A stretch of 64,000 bases of DNA, taken from the NCBI GenBank assembly GCA_016713225.1, contig JADJPO010000011.1, positions 186,001 to 250,000 on the forward strand, given 5' to 3'. The notes beneath the pieces were generated by a model, which was not told where the DNA came from, searched no databases, and was given only the letters and a program-made list of their open reading frames with translations. Positions 1 through 10,083 of this stretch are shown here, piece after piece. Both the position numbers and the translations under genes were made by a program. This DNA comes from Kineosporiaceae bacterium (GTDB taxonomy: Bacteria > Actinomycetota > Actinomycetes > Actinomycetales > Kineosporiaceae). Within the stretch, counting starts at the first letter, position 1. Every line of letters starts with the position of its first letter.

Positions 1-865
1 GGGGGCACCGCCGCGATCGCGCCGCGGTACAGCACGTCCGGGTTCTGGGACGACGTCCGCCGGTTCGACGCCTCGGTGATGAGCTTCATGGGGGCGACAC
101 TGGCCATGCTGTGGCAGGCCCCTGCCGATCCTCGTGATCGCGACCACCGGGTGCGGCTGGCCTGGGGCGTCCCGATGCCCGGGTGGAAGGCCGACTTCGA
201 GGCCCGTTTCGGCATCCCGCTGTACGAGGTGTACGGGCTGACCGATGCGGGCGTACCGGTCTACGACCCGCTGGATGCCCCGCACCGCACCGGGTTTGCC
301 GGACGCGTGCTGGATGCCTTCGAGGTGGCGATCGCCGACGTCGAGGGCCGGCTGCTACCACCCGGCGAGGTCGGCGAGATCCTGGTGCGCGGGCGCGAGC
401 CCGGTCTGGTGATGAACGGCTACTTCGCGATGCCCGAGGCGACCGAGCGCGCGATCCGCCGAGGCTGGGTCCACACCGGCGATCTCGGCATGCTGTCGGA
501 CGACGGCTGGCTGGCCTTCCTGGGGCGATCCGGTGAGGTGATCCGGCGGCGTGGCGAGAACATCTCGGCGCTGGACGTCGAGGCTGCGGTGCAGACCCAC
601 CCCCGAGGTGGCGGAGGCCGCGGCCATCGGAGTGCCCAGTGAGTTGAGCGAGGAAGAGGTGATGGTGTTCGTCGTCCGGCGCCCGGGAACCGACCTCGAC
701 GGCGCGACGCTCACCGCCTGGCTGACCGAACGCCTTGCAGCACACATGATCCCGCGGTTCGTCGAGTTCCTCGATGCCCTCCCCCGCACCCCCACCGAGA
801 AGATCGCGAAGGTGCGGCTGCGCGAACGAGGCCGGGGCGAGGGCACCTGGGAACGCATCGGTTGA
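1..865 (+). CDS. Acyl-CoA synthetase (AMP-binding), C-terminal part, one frameshift
   Basis: The frame is open from base 1, so the N-terminus lies outside the window. The visible part is the second half of an adenylate-forming acyl-CoA ligase, closest in feel to crotonobetaine/carnitine-CoA ligases. It shows the YEVYGLTD motif, the GWVHTGDLG motif, the hinge region GRSGEVIRRRGENIS and a C-terminal PRTPTEKIAK with the expected catalytic lysine. The family activates a carboxylic acid with ATP and loads it on CoA. The frame shifts at about 600-606 in a run of five C; removing one C joins HPEVAEAAAIGV and restores a full C-terminal domain. A sequencing indel is likely. The substrate cannot be judged. 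Confidence 0.85.
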
Positions 866-906
866 GGACCGGTTACGACCGGTTGAGGACGGGTTGACGA
901 TCCGGC

Positions 907-1848
907 TCAGCCGGTGATGGTCGCCGGGTCGGCGTTCGAGCCACAGACCACGACCACCACCCGCTCGCCGGGCGCGGGCCGGTAGGCACCGGTGCGTATC
1001 GCCGCCAACGCGGCGGCACCACCGGGTTCGACGATCAGCCGTAGCGACTCCCACAGCTCGCGCTGCGCCGCGCGGATCGCGCCGTCCGGCACCGTCACCG
1101 CCTCGTCGACGAAGTGCCGGACGACGCCCCAGGGCACCTCACCGATCCGCCGGGCGCCCAGGAGTCCGCCGCCAGGCCGCTCACCTCGACCTCCACCCGC
1201 TCCCCGGCACGCAGGGCGGCGCCGAGGCAGTCGGTCGAGGCCGGCTCGACGGCGACGATACGCACCCGGTCGCGGAGCCAGGCCGCCTGTCCCGCGATGA
1301 ATCCACCACCACCGACGGCCACCACCAGGGTGTCGTAACCGCCCACCTGGTCGTCGAGTTCGCGGGCCATCGTGCCCTGACCGGCCACGGTGTCGACATG
1401 GTCGAAGGCGTGCACCAGCAGGGCACCACTGTCGCGTTGTCGGGCATCGGCGGCGGCCTGGGCCTCGTTGTAGTAGCCCTCGACGGTGTGCACCGTGGCG
1501 CCGAAGTCCCTGATGCGCTGTCGTTTCAGCTCGGGCGAGGTCGAGGGCACGAACACCTCCACCGCGACGTCCAGCGCCCGCCCGACACAGGCGAGCGCCG
1601 CGCCGTGGTTGCCGCCGCTGGCGGTGACCCTCCGGCGTCGGGCAGGGCGCCGTTCGCGCGGGCCAGCAGCACCCGATTGGCGGCACCGCGCGGTTTGAAC
1701 GATCCGGCGTGCTGCAGCAGCTCCAGCTTGAGGATCAGGCCGCCGTCCTCGATCACCGGCGTGCGGCGGACCAGCGAGGCGATGCGAGCGGCAGCCGCCT
1801 CGACGTCGTCCGGGTGACGGGGCAGTCGGCGATCGGCGCGTCGGTCAT
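907..1848 (-). CDS. Serine/threonine dehydratase-like PLP enzyme, three frameshifts
   Basis: Three reading-frame segments together make one fold-type II PLP enzyme of about 314 residues, the usual length for threonine/serine ammonia-lyase relatives. SFKPRGAANR carries the PLP lysine, SGGNHG binds the phosphate, and VVAVGGGGFIAG is the glycine loop. Single-base losses near 1828, 1632 and 1160 explain the breaks; adding three bases makes the length divisible by three. The ATG at 1848 overlaps the stop of the upstream aldolase (ATGA), so the two were probably co-translated. The family deaminates hydroxy-amino acids. A role in threonine, hydroxyectoine or another pathway cannot be told apart here. 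Confidence 0.8.
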
Positions 1849-2574
1849 CGGGCCATGATGCCCGGCTGCGGAGCGCCGGGAGGTGAGGCGAACTGCGCCC
1901 GCCAGAAGCCGGCGATGTACTCGACCTCCTCGGCGGGCAGCTCGTGCACCTCACCGTGCGCGCAGCGCGAGGTACACCTCGCAGGCTCCTTCGACCACGG
2001 CTGCGGTGTGGAAGGCGTGGGGCAGGTCGGCGCCGTAGGCGAGCAGGCCGTGGTAGCGCAGGAAGGTCGCCCCTCGCTCGCGTAACGCGGGCCGGACCGC
2101 CTCGACCAGAGCCTGCGTCCCCGGCCGGGCATAGGGCGAGGTGAGCACGTCGCCACCGGTGGCCTCGCACAGTCCGGTCAGGATCGGCGGCAGCCGCCAG
2201 CCCAGGTTGGCCATGGTCATCACCGCCTTGCCGTGGGTGTGCACCACGGCACCGATCTCGGGACGCGCGTAGAGCCCGGCGTGCAGCGGCCACTCGGAGG
2301 TCGGGGCGCGGCGTCCATCCACCACCCCGCCCGGCTCACCTGACTCGCCTGACTCGCCTGTCTCGCCGGGGGCTGCGGCCAGCGCGACGATCGGGACGTC
2401 GTCCGGGGTGATCAGGTCGTACTCCATCGCGGTGGGCGTGACCGCGACCAGGTGCGGGCTGCCCGAGACCCGGCAACTGAGGTTGCCGGACGTGGAGTAC
2501 ACCAGCCGCTCGGCCTGCAGCTTTCGCGCAAAGGTGATCACCAGCTCGCGCGCCACCGACCACGTCTCGTTCAC
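1845..2574 (-). CDS. Class II aldolase/adducin family protein, one frameshift
   Basis: A GTG start at 2574 gives an L-fuculose/L-ribulose-phosphate type class II aldolase: STSGNLSCR near the N-terminus, the metal-binding EIGAVVHTHGKAV and, later, RYHGLLAYG with a further metal histidine. The family cleaves or epimerises sugar phosphates with a divalent metal. The frame breaks near 1965: one extra base turns the ALR-HGEVHELP join into a premature stop, and the remaining 40 codons run on in the next frame to 1845. It overlaps the PLP dehydratase by four bases, suggesting one operon. The sequence does not give the true substrate. Confidence 0.8.
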
Positions 2575-2578
2575 CGGT

Positions 2579-3632
2579 TCAGTAGATCATCCCCATCGCA
2601 TGGTGAACCTGCCTCGACGTGGTCTCGGCGACCGTGCGAGCAGCGGCGTTGCCGGCCCGCAGCACCTGCAGCAGGTACGCCGGGTCGGCGGCCAGCGCCG
2701 TCCGACGCTGCCTCAGGTCGCGCAGTCCCTCGGTGACGGCCTCGGTGACCACCGCCTTCAACGCCGCTGCCCCCTGACCGGCCAGGTCGGCGGCGATCTG
2801 TTGCGGCGGGGTGCCGGTGAACGCGGCGGCGATGTCGATCAGGTTGGCGACGGCGGGACGGCGCTCCGGCTCGTAGGTGATCCGGCGCTCGGAATCCGTT
2901 CGGGCCGAACGAATCAGGGCCGCCGTGTCGTCGGCGCTCGCCCGCAACTCGATGGCGTTGCCCCGGCTCTTGGACATCTTCTGCCCGTCCACCCCGAGGA
3001 TGAGCGGCTGCGCCGTCAGCAGGGCAACCGGCTCACGGAAGACGATGGCGCCGCCGGCGAAGCGCTGGTTGAACCGCCGGGCGATCACCCGCGCCTGTTC
3101 CACGTGAGGCAACTGGTCACGCCCCACCGGGACGACGTCCGCGTGGCAGAACAGGATGTCGGCGGCCTGGTGCACCGGATAGGTCAACAGCAGACCAGAG
3201 ACCGGCCGACCGCTGACCGTGGCCTCCTCCTTGACGGTGGGATTGCGCTCGAGCTCGGCCTGCGTGACCAGGGCCAGGAACGGCAGCAGCAGCTGGTTCA
3301 ACTCCGGCACGGCCGAGTGCGTGAAGATGGTCGACCGGGCCGGGTCGATGCCCGCGGCGAGGTAGTCCGTCAGCAGCGAGAGCACGTGCTCGCGGACGGC
3401 CCCGACGCCCTCGCGGTCGGTGATGACCTGGTAGTCGGCGATCACGACGAAGGACTCGACGCCCGCGTTCTGCAGGGCGACCCGGTTGCGCAGACTGGCC
3501 AGGTAGTGGCCGATGCAGGTGGCCGGTCGGACGGTCGCCGGTCAGCATTCGATGCCGGCCGGAGGCCTGGTCGAGGGATGCCTGCAGCGCCTGGCTGCGC
3601 TGCATCGAGGCGGTGAAGGTGTCGGTACTCAA
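2579..3632 (-). CDS. trpS: Tryptophanyl-tRNA synthetase, one frameshift in the HIGH region
   Basis: Class I aminoacyl-tRNA synthetase that charges tRNA-Trp. The N-terminal segment starts at 3632 and runs through GDRPTGHLH. The rest, from about IGHYLASL through the KMSKS-type motif GQKMSKSRGN to the C-terminus, lies in another frame. The join falls at about 3510-3515, inside the HLHIGH signature: the DNA looks two bases short there. Apart from that the protein has family length (about 350 residues) and all expected blocks. A housekeeping enzyme broken in its catalytic motif points to a sequence error, unless a second trpS exists elsewhere. Confidence 0.9.
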
Positions 3633-3899
3633 GGTGGGCCTCTCGGGTTCGGCCCCCTGAGCCGGCCACGCGTCGTCCGGTGGGTCGGACCACTCGGACC
3701 ACGACGAACGCCGCCCAGGGGGCGGCGTCGATGTCGTGGGTGCGTGAGGAATCGCGGCCGCCTACTCGGACGGCCACCGCCATTGGGCTCGGCGATCGAT
3801 CACCTGACCAGGGTACGCTGCACCGCCCGGGATGCCCCGCGCGATGACGGGGTGGCGACGTTCGACACCCACAGCGCCTGACCAGGTATGGACTGAGCC

Positions 3900-4244
3900 G
3901 TGCCCGACCGACCTGAGATCGTCTGCATCTGCGGCTCGACCCGATTCGTGGACGAGATGAGCGCGGCGAACCGTGAGCTGACCTTCGCCGGTGTCATCGT
4001 CCTCGCGCCAGGCGTCTTCTCGCGCGCCGAGGATCACCGAGCAGAAGAGTTGATCACCACCGAGCAGAAGACCGCGCTGAACGCCCTTCACCTGCGCAAG
4101 ATCGACCTGGCTGACCGGGTCCTGGTGGTCAACCCAGGCGGGTACATCGGCGAATCCACGAGCAGGGAGATCGCCTACGCCCACGCCACGGGCAAGCCGA
4201 TCTCGTTCACCGATCCCGTGTCGCACGTCATCGCCAACGGTTGA
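3900..4244 (+). CDS. Small DUF4406 / nucleoside-deoxyribosyltransferase-like protein
   Basis: A 114-residue protein from a GTG start. It opens with EIVCICGSTRF, a glycine-containing first beta-strand loop. The middle KIDLADRVLVVNPGGYIGESTSREIAYA matches the active-site region of nucleoside 2-deoxyribosyltransferase-like folds, with the glutamate in GESTSREI as the likely catalytic or binding residue. Members of this fold cleave N-glycosidic bonds of nucleotides, but many small ones have no known reaction. It converges with the kinase gene on the other strand, overlapping by 17 bases. Confidence 0.75.
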   Translation: MPDRPEIVCICGSTRFVDEMSAANRELTFAGVIVLAPGVFSRAEDHRAEELITTEQKTALNALHLRKIDLADRVLVVNPGGYIGESTSREIAYAHATGKPISFTDPVSHVIANG

Positions 4245-4803
4245 CGGTGGCTGCGTCGTCCCAGGTCAGATGGCGTGAGCGCAGCGGGCTGCCCAGCAGC
4301 CCGGTGTCGTCCACGATCCTGCGCACGGCCTCGGGCGCGGTGGTGTTCGCGTCGAGGACGATCTCGCCGAGCCCCGGAATCGTGTCGTGGGGGAGATACC
4401 AGCGCCGCACCTGGGCCACGCTGACCTCGGCGGCGATCGGCTTGTGTGTATGCCGCTCGAGCGTCTCCGCCAGGGGCACATCGAGATAGTAGGTGACGGC
4501 CTGTCCGCCCGCGGCGCGGTGATCGGTCACGAGGGTCGTGAGCATGGCGCCGTAGACCGACGCCTCGAGGATCCCCTCGACGAGGGTGTGAAAGCCGTGG
4601 TCCAGTGCGTGGCGGGCCACCAGGTCGATCAGGGCGATGTTGGCGCCACCAGCGACCGGCGGCTCGCGCAACACCTCTCGCCGCAACAGGTCCTGACCGA
4701 CGATGGCCACGCCGCGACCGTAGACGTTCCGGAGCCCGGCGGCGATGGTCGACTTGCCCGAGGCGGAGTTGCCACGAATCGTGATCAGCACCGGTCGGAT
4801 CAT
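4228..4803 (-). CDS. P-loop kinase-like ATP-binding protein
   Basis: A 191-residue single-domain P-loop protein. A Walker A motif, GNSASGKS, sits at residues 11-18. VAIVGQDLLRREVL follows where small-molecule kinases place an acceptor-binding Asp/Arg, and a lid-like VPLAETLERHTHKP lies in the second half. Length and layout fit the uncharacterised kinases related to shikimate, gluconate or chloramphenicol kinases, which phosphorylate a small hydroxyl substrate. No substrate can be assigned. It stands between two unrelated minus-strand genes and convergently overlaps the DUF4406-like gene. Confidence 0.75.
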   Translation of the reverse strand: MIRPVLITIRGNSASGKSTIAAGLRNVYGRGVAIVGQDLLRREVLREPPVAGGANIALIDLVARHALDHGFHTLVEGILEASVYGAMLTTLVTDHRAAGGQAVTYYLDVPLAETLERHTHKPIAAEVSVAQVRRWYLPHDTIPGLGEIVLDANTTAPEAVRRIVDDTGLLGSPLRSRHLTWDDAATVNRWR

Positions 4804-4849
4804 GACGACACTGACACGCCGGCGCGGTCATGTCCGCCCAGACGGCTGC

Positions 4850-5314
4850 TCAGTACTCGCCCTTGATCACGAAGAAGCTGCCGCGGATGGTGCCGGCCAG
4901 CTTCGACTTCTGCCTCGCGAACTTGAACTTCGATTCGAGTTCCTCGGGTATCGGCATCCCGTCCGACAGCTTGAACCCCACGGCGCGCTTGGACCCCGCC
5001 TCGAGGCCGTACATCACGTTGATCGCGAGCCCGGACTCGTAGAAGACATGGGCGAACCGGGTGCCGGCGGCCTCGAAGGAGGTCGCCTCGAGAGCAGGGG
5101 ATCCGATCACGAGGTCGCGTTCGGTCCGCAGGATGGTGCTGACCCACTCGACGGTCTCTGCCGCCTCACCCGCCGGTTCGACGGTGAAGACGTGGTCGTA
5201 CTTGTTCTTGAAGTACCTGGCCTCGTTGGCCCTCAGCCCGGCCAGAGCCTCCACGACCGGCGACGACTCCAGCCCGACCGTGGACACCGTCTGGAAGTCG
5301 ACGACGTACGACAC
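4850..5314 (-). CDS. Hypothetical protein, 154 aa
   Basis: I do not recognise the family. The protein starts MSYVVDFQTVSTVGLE, has no signal peptide or membrane segment, and reads as a compact alpha/beta protein with a basic C-terminal third (ESKFKFARQKSKLAG). Codon use is normal for the window and the frame is intact, so I take it as a real gene. It sits 47 bases from the kinase gene start and 94 bases from the TOPRIM gene end, all on the minus strand, which allows but does not prove joint transcription. Confidence 0.6.
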   Translation of the reverse strand: MSYVVDFQTVSTVGLESSPVVEALAGLRANEARYFKNKYDHVFTVEPAGEAAETVEWVSTILRTERDLVIGSPALEATSFEAAGTRFAHVFYESGLAINVMYGLEAGSKRAVGFKLSDGMPIPEELESKFKFARQKSKLAGTIRGSFFVIKGEY

Positions 5315-5407
5315 CCTGCACCTCCGATGGCTCAGCCCTGCCCTGACCTCATGAGTCCAGCGATCACCCGTGATGGTAGTCGGGGGTTGACCTCGCTCGG
5401 CCCTGGA

Positions 5408-6025
5408 TCAGAGCTGAGCCAGTACGGCGGTCAGCGGCGCCGGAACCCCGTCGAGCGGGACGACGCCGGCCAGCCCCGCACCGTAGTCCCGCTTGCGCCC
5501 TGCCCGGGTGCCGATGAAGCGGTGGAGGTGCTGTTCGACCGACCGATGCCGTTGGGCGGGTTGACGTTGCAGGATCCGGAACGCCGCGAGTTCACCTCGA
5601 TCGGCGACGAAGGCCATGACGGCCTCGATCCCGAGGGCTCGTATCAGTTCGTCCTCCAGGTCACGGCGGCAGACGTGGAAGCCACCGGCACGGGTCGAGT
5701 CGTCGGGCCGGGCCGGCAGCCCGGCGTGCTCGAAGGCGGCGGCGAAGTACCCGACCTCCCCCTCGTCGCACACGCCGAACACCCGCAGTCCCAACCCGCC
5801 CGGACCGAACCGCCGAACATGGTGACCGACGTTGGTCGCGCCGCCCATGGCCACCACCGCGACGGAGCGCGCCGCCAGGTCGAGACCCGAGCGCCGGGCC
5901 AGGATCGCCACCGCCTCGCGGTCGCTGTCGCCCTCGACCAGGACGACGGTTGTGATACCGGCCGGCAACGGCTGGACGAGCATGACCGGAGTACACCACG
6001 ACTCGTTCTCACCAGCCTGCGCCAC
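5408..6025 (-). CDS. Stand-alone TOPRIM-domain protein
   Basis: About 200 residues. The core TTVVLVEGDSDREAV carries the TOPRIM glutamate, followed by a VVAMGGATN strand and VFGVCDEGEVGYF with an Asp-containing motif in the place of the second TOPRIM acid pair. TOPRIM domains do metal-dependent phosphodiester chemistry in topoisomerases, primases and OLD nucleases. Here no ATPase or helicase partner is fused or adjacent, so a nuclease or nucleotide-handling role is only a guess. An internal ATG (MLVQPLPAG) gives an alternative shorter start. It is transcribed away from the dpaL gene. Confidence 0.7.
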   Translation of the reverse strand: MAQAGENESWCTPVMLVQPLPAGITTVVLVEGDSDREAVAILARRSGLDLAARSVAVVAMGGATNVGHHVRRFGPGGLGLRVFGVCDEGEVGYFAAAFEHAGLPARPDDSTRAGGFHVCRRDLEDELIRALGIEAVMAFVADRGELAAFRILQRQPAQRHRSVEQHLHRFIGTRAGRKRDYGAGLAGVVPLDGVPAPLTAVLAQL

Positions 6026-6078
6026 CGTGACCCGCTGCCGGCTGGACTCGCATCGCTCGCCCCGGCGAGAGTGGCGTC

Positions 6079-7236
6079 ATGACCGCCGCCGACCGCGCTC
6101 AGCCCGACAGCCTCGCGTCCGATCCGACCTGGTTCGTTCGCGGCGAGCGACCCCGCCGGACCTGCCCGCCGCCCCCCGGCGAGGTGGTCGCGTTCCATCG
6201 GACGTTGCCCGGCTACTCCCCCACCCCACTGGTGGAGCTGCCCGCCCTGGCCACCGAGCTCGGCGTGGGGCGCGTGTTCGTCAAGGACGAGTCGCAACGG
6301 TTCGCCCTGTCGGCGTTCAAGATTCTCGGCGCCTCGTGGGCGATCACCCAGGCCCTCACCTCACGGACACCCCACACCCGACCCGGCGAGGGTGGGGCCT
6401 GGTCACTCGACGAGTTGCGCTCGATCGCGGCCGCGCAGCCCGCCGTCCTGGTGACCGCGACCGACGGCAACCACGGTCGCGCCGTGGCCCACATGGCCCG
6501 CTTGATCGGTGTGCCCGCGCACATCGTCGTCCCGGACGTCGTGCCGCAGGAAGCGCTGGACCGCATCGCCGCCGAGGGCGCCCAGGTGAGCGTCATCGCC
6601 GGCTCCTATGACGAGGCCGTCGACGAGGCGGCCCGGATCGCTGCGGCCGAACCCGGCGGCCTGCTGATCCAGGACACGGCCTGGCCCGGCTACGAGACGG
6701 TGCCGCAATGGATCGTCGACGGGTACGCCACGCTGGTCGGCGAGCTCGATGAGCAACTCCGCGACGTCGGCGTCGAGGCCCCCGACCTGGTCGCCGTCCC
6801 GGTCGGGGTCGGGTCGCTGGCTCAGGCGGTGATCGCGCACTACCGCCGACCAGGTCTCCCCCGTCATACGGCCGTGCTGTCGGTCGAGCCCGACTCCGCG
6901 GCGTGCACCGTCGCCAGTCTGCAGGCCGGTCGGCCGGTCACCGTGCCGACCGGCGCCACCGTGATGGCGGGGCTGAACTGCGGCACGCTGTCGAGCCTGG
7001 CCTGGCCGGTGATCGCCGCCGGTCTCGACGCCGCAGTCGCCGTCCCGGACGCCGACACGGTGCGTGCCGTCGACGACCTGGGCGCCCTCGGCATCTCGTC
7101 CGGGCCGAGCGGGGCATCCAGCCTGGCCGGGGTGCGCGCCGCTCTGGCCGGGGACCAACGGGACCGCCGTGCCGCGCTGGGCCTGCCGGAGCGCGCCGTC
7201 GTGGTGCTGCTGAGCACGGAGGGCACCCACCGATGA
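6079..7236 (+). CDS. dpaL: Diaminopropionate ammonia-lyase
   Basis: A 385-residue fold-type II PLP enzyme. SAFKILGASWA carries the PLP lysine at residue 81, ATDGNHGRAVAHMA is the phosphate loop typical of DpaL, and VPVGVGSLAQAV is the glycine-rich segment. The family converts 2,3-diaminopropionate to pyruvate and two ammonia. The stop overlaps the ATG of the M20 hydrolase (ATGA), the same pairing as ygeX-ygeY in E. coli, which supports the assignment and a shared role in nitrogen or amino-acid catabolism. The gene is intact in one frame, unlike the PLP enzyme at 907-1848. Confidence 0.88.
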   Translation: MTAADRAQPDSLASDPTWFVRGERPRRTCPPPPGEVVAFHRTLPGYSPTPLVELPALATELGVGRVFVKDESQRFALSAFKILGASWAITQALTSRTPHTRPGEGGAWSLDELRSIAAAQPAVLVTATDGNHGRAVAHMARLIGVPAHIVVPDVVPQEALDRIAAEGAQVSVIAGSYDEAVDEAARIAAAEPGGLLIQDTAWPGYETVPQWIVDGYATLVGELDEQLRDVGVEAPDLVAVPVGVGSLAQAVIAHYRRPGLPRHTAVLSVEPDSAACTVASLQAGRPVTVPTGATVMAGLNCGTLSSLAWPVIAAGLDAAVAVPDADTVRAVDDLGALGISSGPSGASSLAGVRAALAGDQRDRRAALGLPERAVVVLLSTEGTHR

Positions 7237-8501
7237 GCACCGCCGATGACCCGTTCACCATCGACGCCGACCGACTCTGGTCGAACCTGATGGAGCTGAA
7301 GGAGATCGGCGGCTACGACGACGAGGCCACCGGGCTGCGTGGCGTCCGGCGCTTGGCCCTGACCGAGCAGGACGCCGCGGCGCGCCACCGGGTGATCGGC
7401 TGGATGCGCGAGGCCGGGTTGAGCGTGCGGATCGACCGGATCGGCAACGTCTACGCCACCCGACCGGGCAGCGAACCCGGACTGGCGAGCGTGCTGCTCG
7501 GCTCGCATCTCGACAGCGTCGCCACCGCCGGAGCCTTCGACGGCGTCCTGGGTGTTCTCGGGGCACTCGAAGCGGTGCTCAGCCTCGCCGAGCACCACAT
7601 CACGACCCGGCGTCCGATCGAGATCGGCATCTTCACCGAGGAGGAGGGCGTCCGGTTCGGTACCGACATGCTCGGCTCGGCGGTGGCGGCCGGTCGAATC
7701 CCGCTGGAGGTCGCCCTGAAGCTCACCGATGCCGACGGCATCGCCGTGCGAGATGCCTTGCACCGCATCGGGTTCGATGGATCCGAGCCTGAGCTGAGGC
7801 CCGTGCCGCACGCCTACCTCGAGTGCCACATCGAACAGGGTCCGGTGCTGGCCACGGCCGGTCTGCCGATCGGCATCGTCACCGGGGTCCAGGCGATCTC
7901 ATGGCAGCGGCTGAGTCTGCGCGGGGCCGCCGCACACGCCGGGACCACGCCGATCGCGCTGCGCCGGGACGCCGGCCTGGCCGCCGCCGCGGTGATGCTC
8001 GAGCTGCGCCGGATCTGCGATTCCGGGGCCTTCGGCGCACTGCGGGCGACCGTCGGACGGCTCGAGCTCACCCCGGGTCAGACCAATGTGATCCCTTCTG
8101 GCGCCACGCTGACGGTCGACCTGCGCAACCCGGACGACGCGGCGCTGCTGGCCGCCGAACAGCACCTGGAGTTCTTCGTCGAGAGTCTCGCCTCGACGTA
8201 CGGCGTGACCGGTGTCCTCGAGCGCATGGCCCGCACCGGCGCCGTCCCGTTCGATCCCGCGGTGCAGGACCTGCTCGCCGCCACCGCCGATGACCTGGGG
8301 CTGCCCCACCAGCGCCTGATCTCGGGCGCCGGACACGATGCGCAGGAGATGGCGGCGCTGTGCCCGGCGGCGATGGTGTTCGTGGCCGGTGAGTACGGCG
8401 GGATCAGTCACAACCCGCGCGAGTTCTCCACCCCCGAGAACTGCGCCCGCGGCGTCCGCCTGCTGGCCAACGCCGCTCGGCGGCTCGCCGATCAACCCTG
8501 A
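7233..8501 (+). CDS. M20-family zinc amidohydrolase (allantoate/N-carbamoyl-amino-acid hydrolase type)
   Basis: 422 residues from an ATG overlapping the dpaL stop. Zinc-site motifs are clear: LLGSHLDSVATAGAFDG, the glutamate pair in FTEEEGVRFG, HIEQGPVL, and SGAGHDAQEMA towards the C-terminus. The dimerisation insert of M20 enzymes lies in the middle (TPIALRRDAG). Relatives hydrolyse N-carbamoyl amino acids or allantoate. Translational coupling with dpaL suggests the substrate feeds the diaminopropionate route, as in the ygeX/ygeY pair, but the exact amide is not known. The ORF extends upstream only as a shadow. Confidence 0.85.
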   Translation: MSTADDPFTIDADRLWSNLMELKEIGGYDDEATGLRGVRRLALTEQDAAARHRVIGWMREAGLSVRIDRIGNVYATRPGSEPGLASVLLGSHLDSVATAGAFDGVLGVLGALEAVLSLAEHHITTRRPIEIGIFTEEEGVRFGTDMLGSAVAAGRIPLEVALKLTDADGIAVRDALHRIGFDGSEPELRPVPHAYLECHIEQGPVLATAGLPIGIVTGVQAISWQRLSLRGAAAHAGTTPIALRRDAGLAAAAVMLELRRICDSGAFGALRATVGRLELTPGQTNVIPSGATLTVDLRNPDDAALLAAEQHLEFFVESLASTYGVTGVLERMARTGAVPFDPAVQDLLAATADDLGLPHQRLISGAGHDAQEMAALCPAAMVFVAGEYGGISHNPREFSTPENCARGVRLLANAARRLADQP

Positions 8502-8938
8502 GGCGGGCCTGACGGCAGCGGGACGTCCCGGCCGGTGCCCCACCGGCGGCGAACCCAGCCCGCGATGCCCTGCTGCACCAAGAACACCACCCAGTACCCG
8601 CACAGAGCCGCCCCCAGCACCAGCAGGTAGAACCCGACACCATCGGGGTTGCTCAGGAACAGCATCAGCCCGACGACCGGCAGCACGGCCGGTGCGGCCC
8701 AGCGCACCGGGCGGGGCGCGGCGCGGGTGAGCCGATCGAGCGCCAGCCCGAGCACGAAGGTGGCCAACGCCAGACCCGCCGACACCGCGAGCGCCGACAC
8801 CAGGCCGACCACCGCAGCACCGGGCTCCAACTCGTCGTCGACCAGGGCCACCAGAGAGAAGACCACGAGGCTGATCACCGTGATGGCCGCGGCCACGGCG
8901 AACACGAGGGCACTCGGCACCACGTGATCGCGAACCAT
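8492..8938 (-). CDS. Small integral membrane protein
   Basis: About 148 residues from the ATG at 8938 (MVRDHVVPSALVF). I rejected the longer upstream ORF because that extension is Arg/Pro-rich and reads like a shadow. Four hydrophobic segments are visible: ALVFAVAAAITVISLVVFS, AVVGLVSALAVSAGLALAT, WAAPAVLPVVGLMLFL and FYLLVLGAALCGYWVVF. No family is recognised. It ends in a short positively charged tail and convergently overlaps the end of the M20 hydrolase by ten bases. Confidence 0.65.
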   Translation of the reverse strand: MVRDHVVPSALVFAVAAAITVISLVVFSLVALVDDELEPGAAVVGLVSALAVSAGLALATFVLGLALDRLTRAAPRPVRWAAPAVLPVVGLMLFLSNPDGVGFYLLVLGAALCGYWVVFLVQQGIAGWVRRRWGTGRDVPLPSGPPQG

Positions 8939-9191
8939 CCGTTTCGACACGACCCGACCTCCCCGGACGACGACCCGCGACACGAGCGGGCGACGTCTGA
9001 TTCTGGCCCAACCCCCATGCGCGGGGAACCAGTGACCGGAACGGCGTGGAACGACAGGGAACAGCAGGGGTCGGCGCGGAACCGCTCGGCACCGGGAGGA
9101 ACCGCCCGGCACACGGCGTCACACGGCGTCACAGGGCGGCACGCCTCAGAGGACAAGCGATCGCGTGTGGCCACGGCAGGAGGTGGGCGGC

Positions 9192-10083
9192 ATGACCCGA
9201 GGAACAGATCAGGACCTGTGGACGCCCGAGCAGGATTGGTCCGTCGAGGACGGCTGGGACGACGGCGACAGCTGGGGCGAGGCCGACAGCTGGACCGAGG
9301 CCGACGGTTGGGGCGAGGCCGACGACGTGGACGAGGCCGACGGCTGGACGGGGTTCGACCACCCGCTGCGCGAGGTCATGCACGAGGACTTCGCCGACGC
9401 CGACGACGAGGCCTTCGAGGACGCCGTCGAGGCGATCCTGGGTGACCTCAGCGCGGCCGAGGGATTCAGCTTCGCCAAGGCCCTGCGTCAGCTCGAGCGC
9501 GGAGCGGGCCAGGCACTCGCCAACCCGGTCGTCGGTGACCTCGCCCGCAAGACCCTGCCCACCGCGGGAGGCGCACTCGGCACCGTCATCGGCGGCCCCC
9601 TGGGCACGGCCATCGGCAGCCGGGTGGGCACCGTGGCCGCGGGAGCGCTCGCCCGGCCCGGCACCCCGACTCCCACCCGACCCGGCTCAGCCGGCTCAGC
9701 CGGCTCAGCAGCCTCACCTGCCGCAGACCCCTTCACCGGCAACCGGTTCCGCCGCCGCCGCGCAGGGCTTGGTGCTCACCCAGCAACCCGATGTCCTCAA
9801 GGCGCTGATGGCCCTGGCCATGGGCCGCTACGGCGCCCAGCAGGTGGGGGGCGTCCCCGTGGCCTCGATGATGAACATGCTGAGCCAGGTCTTCGGGCAA
9901 GCCGCCGCCGATGCCGACGAGCTGGCCTACCTGGACGCCGATCCCCAGAACGCACAGGACGCCGAGAGCGAGCAGGACGCCGAGGGCAGCTACCTGGAGG
10001 GGGCCTGGGACGTCGACCTCGGCGAGGGCCGCACCCTCTACACCACCTTCATGGACGTCGAGAACGAGGAGTTGTCGTCATGA
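9192..10083 (+). CDS. Acidic Trp/Asp-repeat protein, one frameshift (gene 1 of the S8/M15 cluster)
   Basis: The ATG at 9192 has an AGGAGG box eight bases upstream. The first 55 residues hold short units of the form W-x-E-A-D (SWGEAD, SWTEAD, GWGEAD), followed by an Ala/Gly-rich helix pair and a glycine-rich GGALGTVIGGPLGTAIGSRVG stretch that could insert into a membrane. The frame moves by +1 at about 9740, just after a threefold 9-bp Gly-Ser-Ala coding repeat; the rest (LKALMALAMGRYG, acidic tail) continues to 10083. I know no family. The stop overlaps the next ATG, so it opens the six-gene run. Confidence 0.65.
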
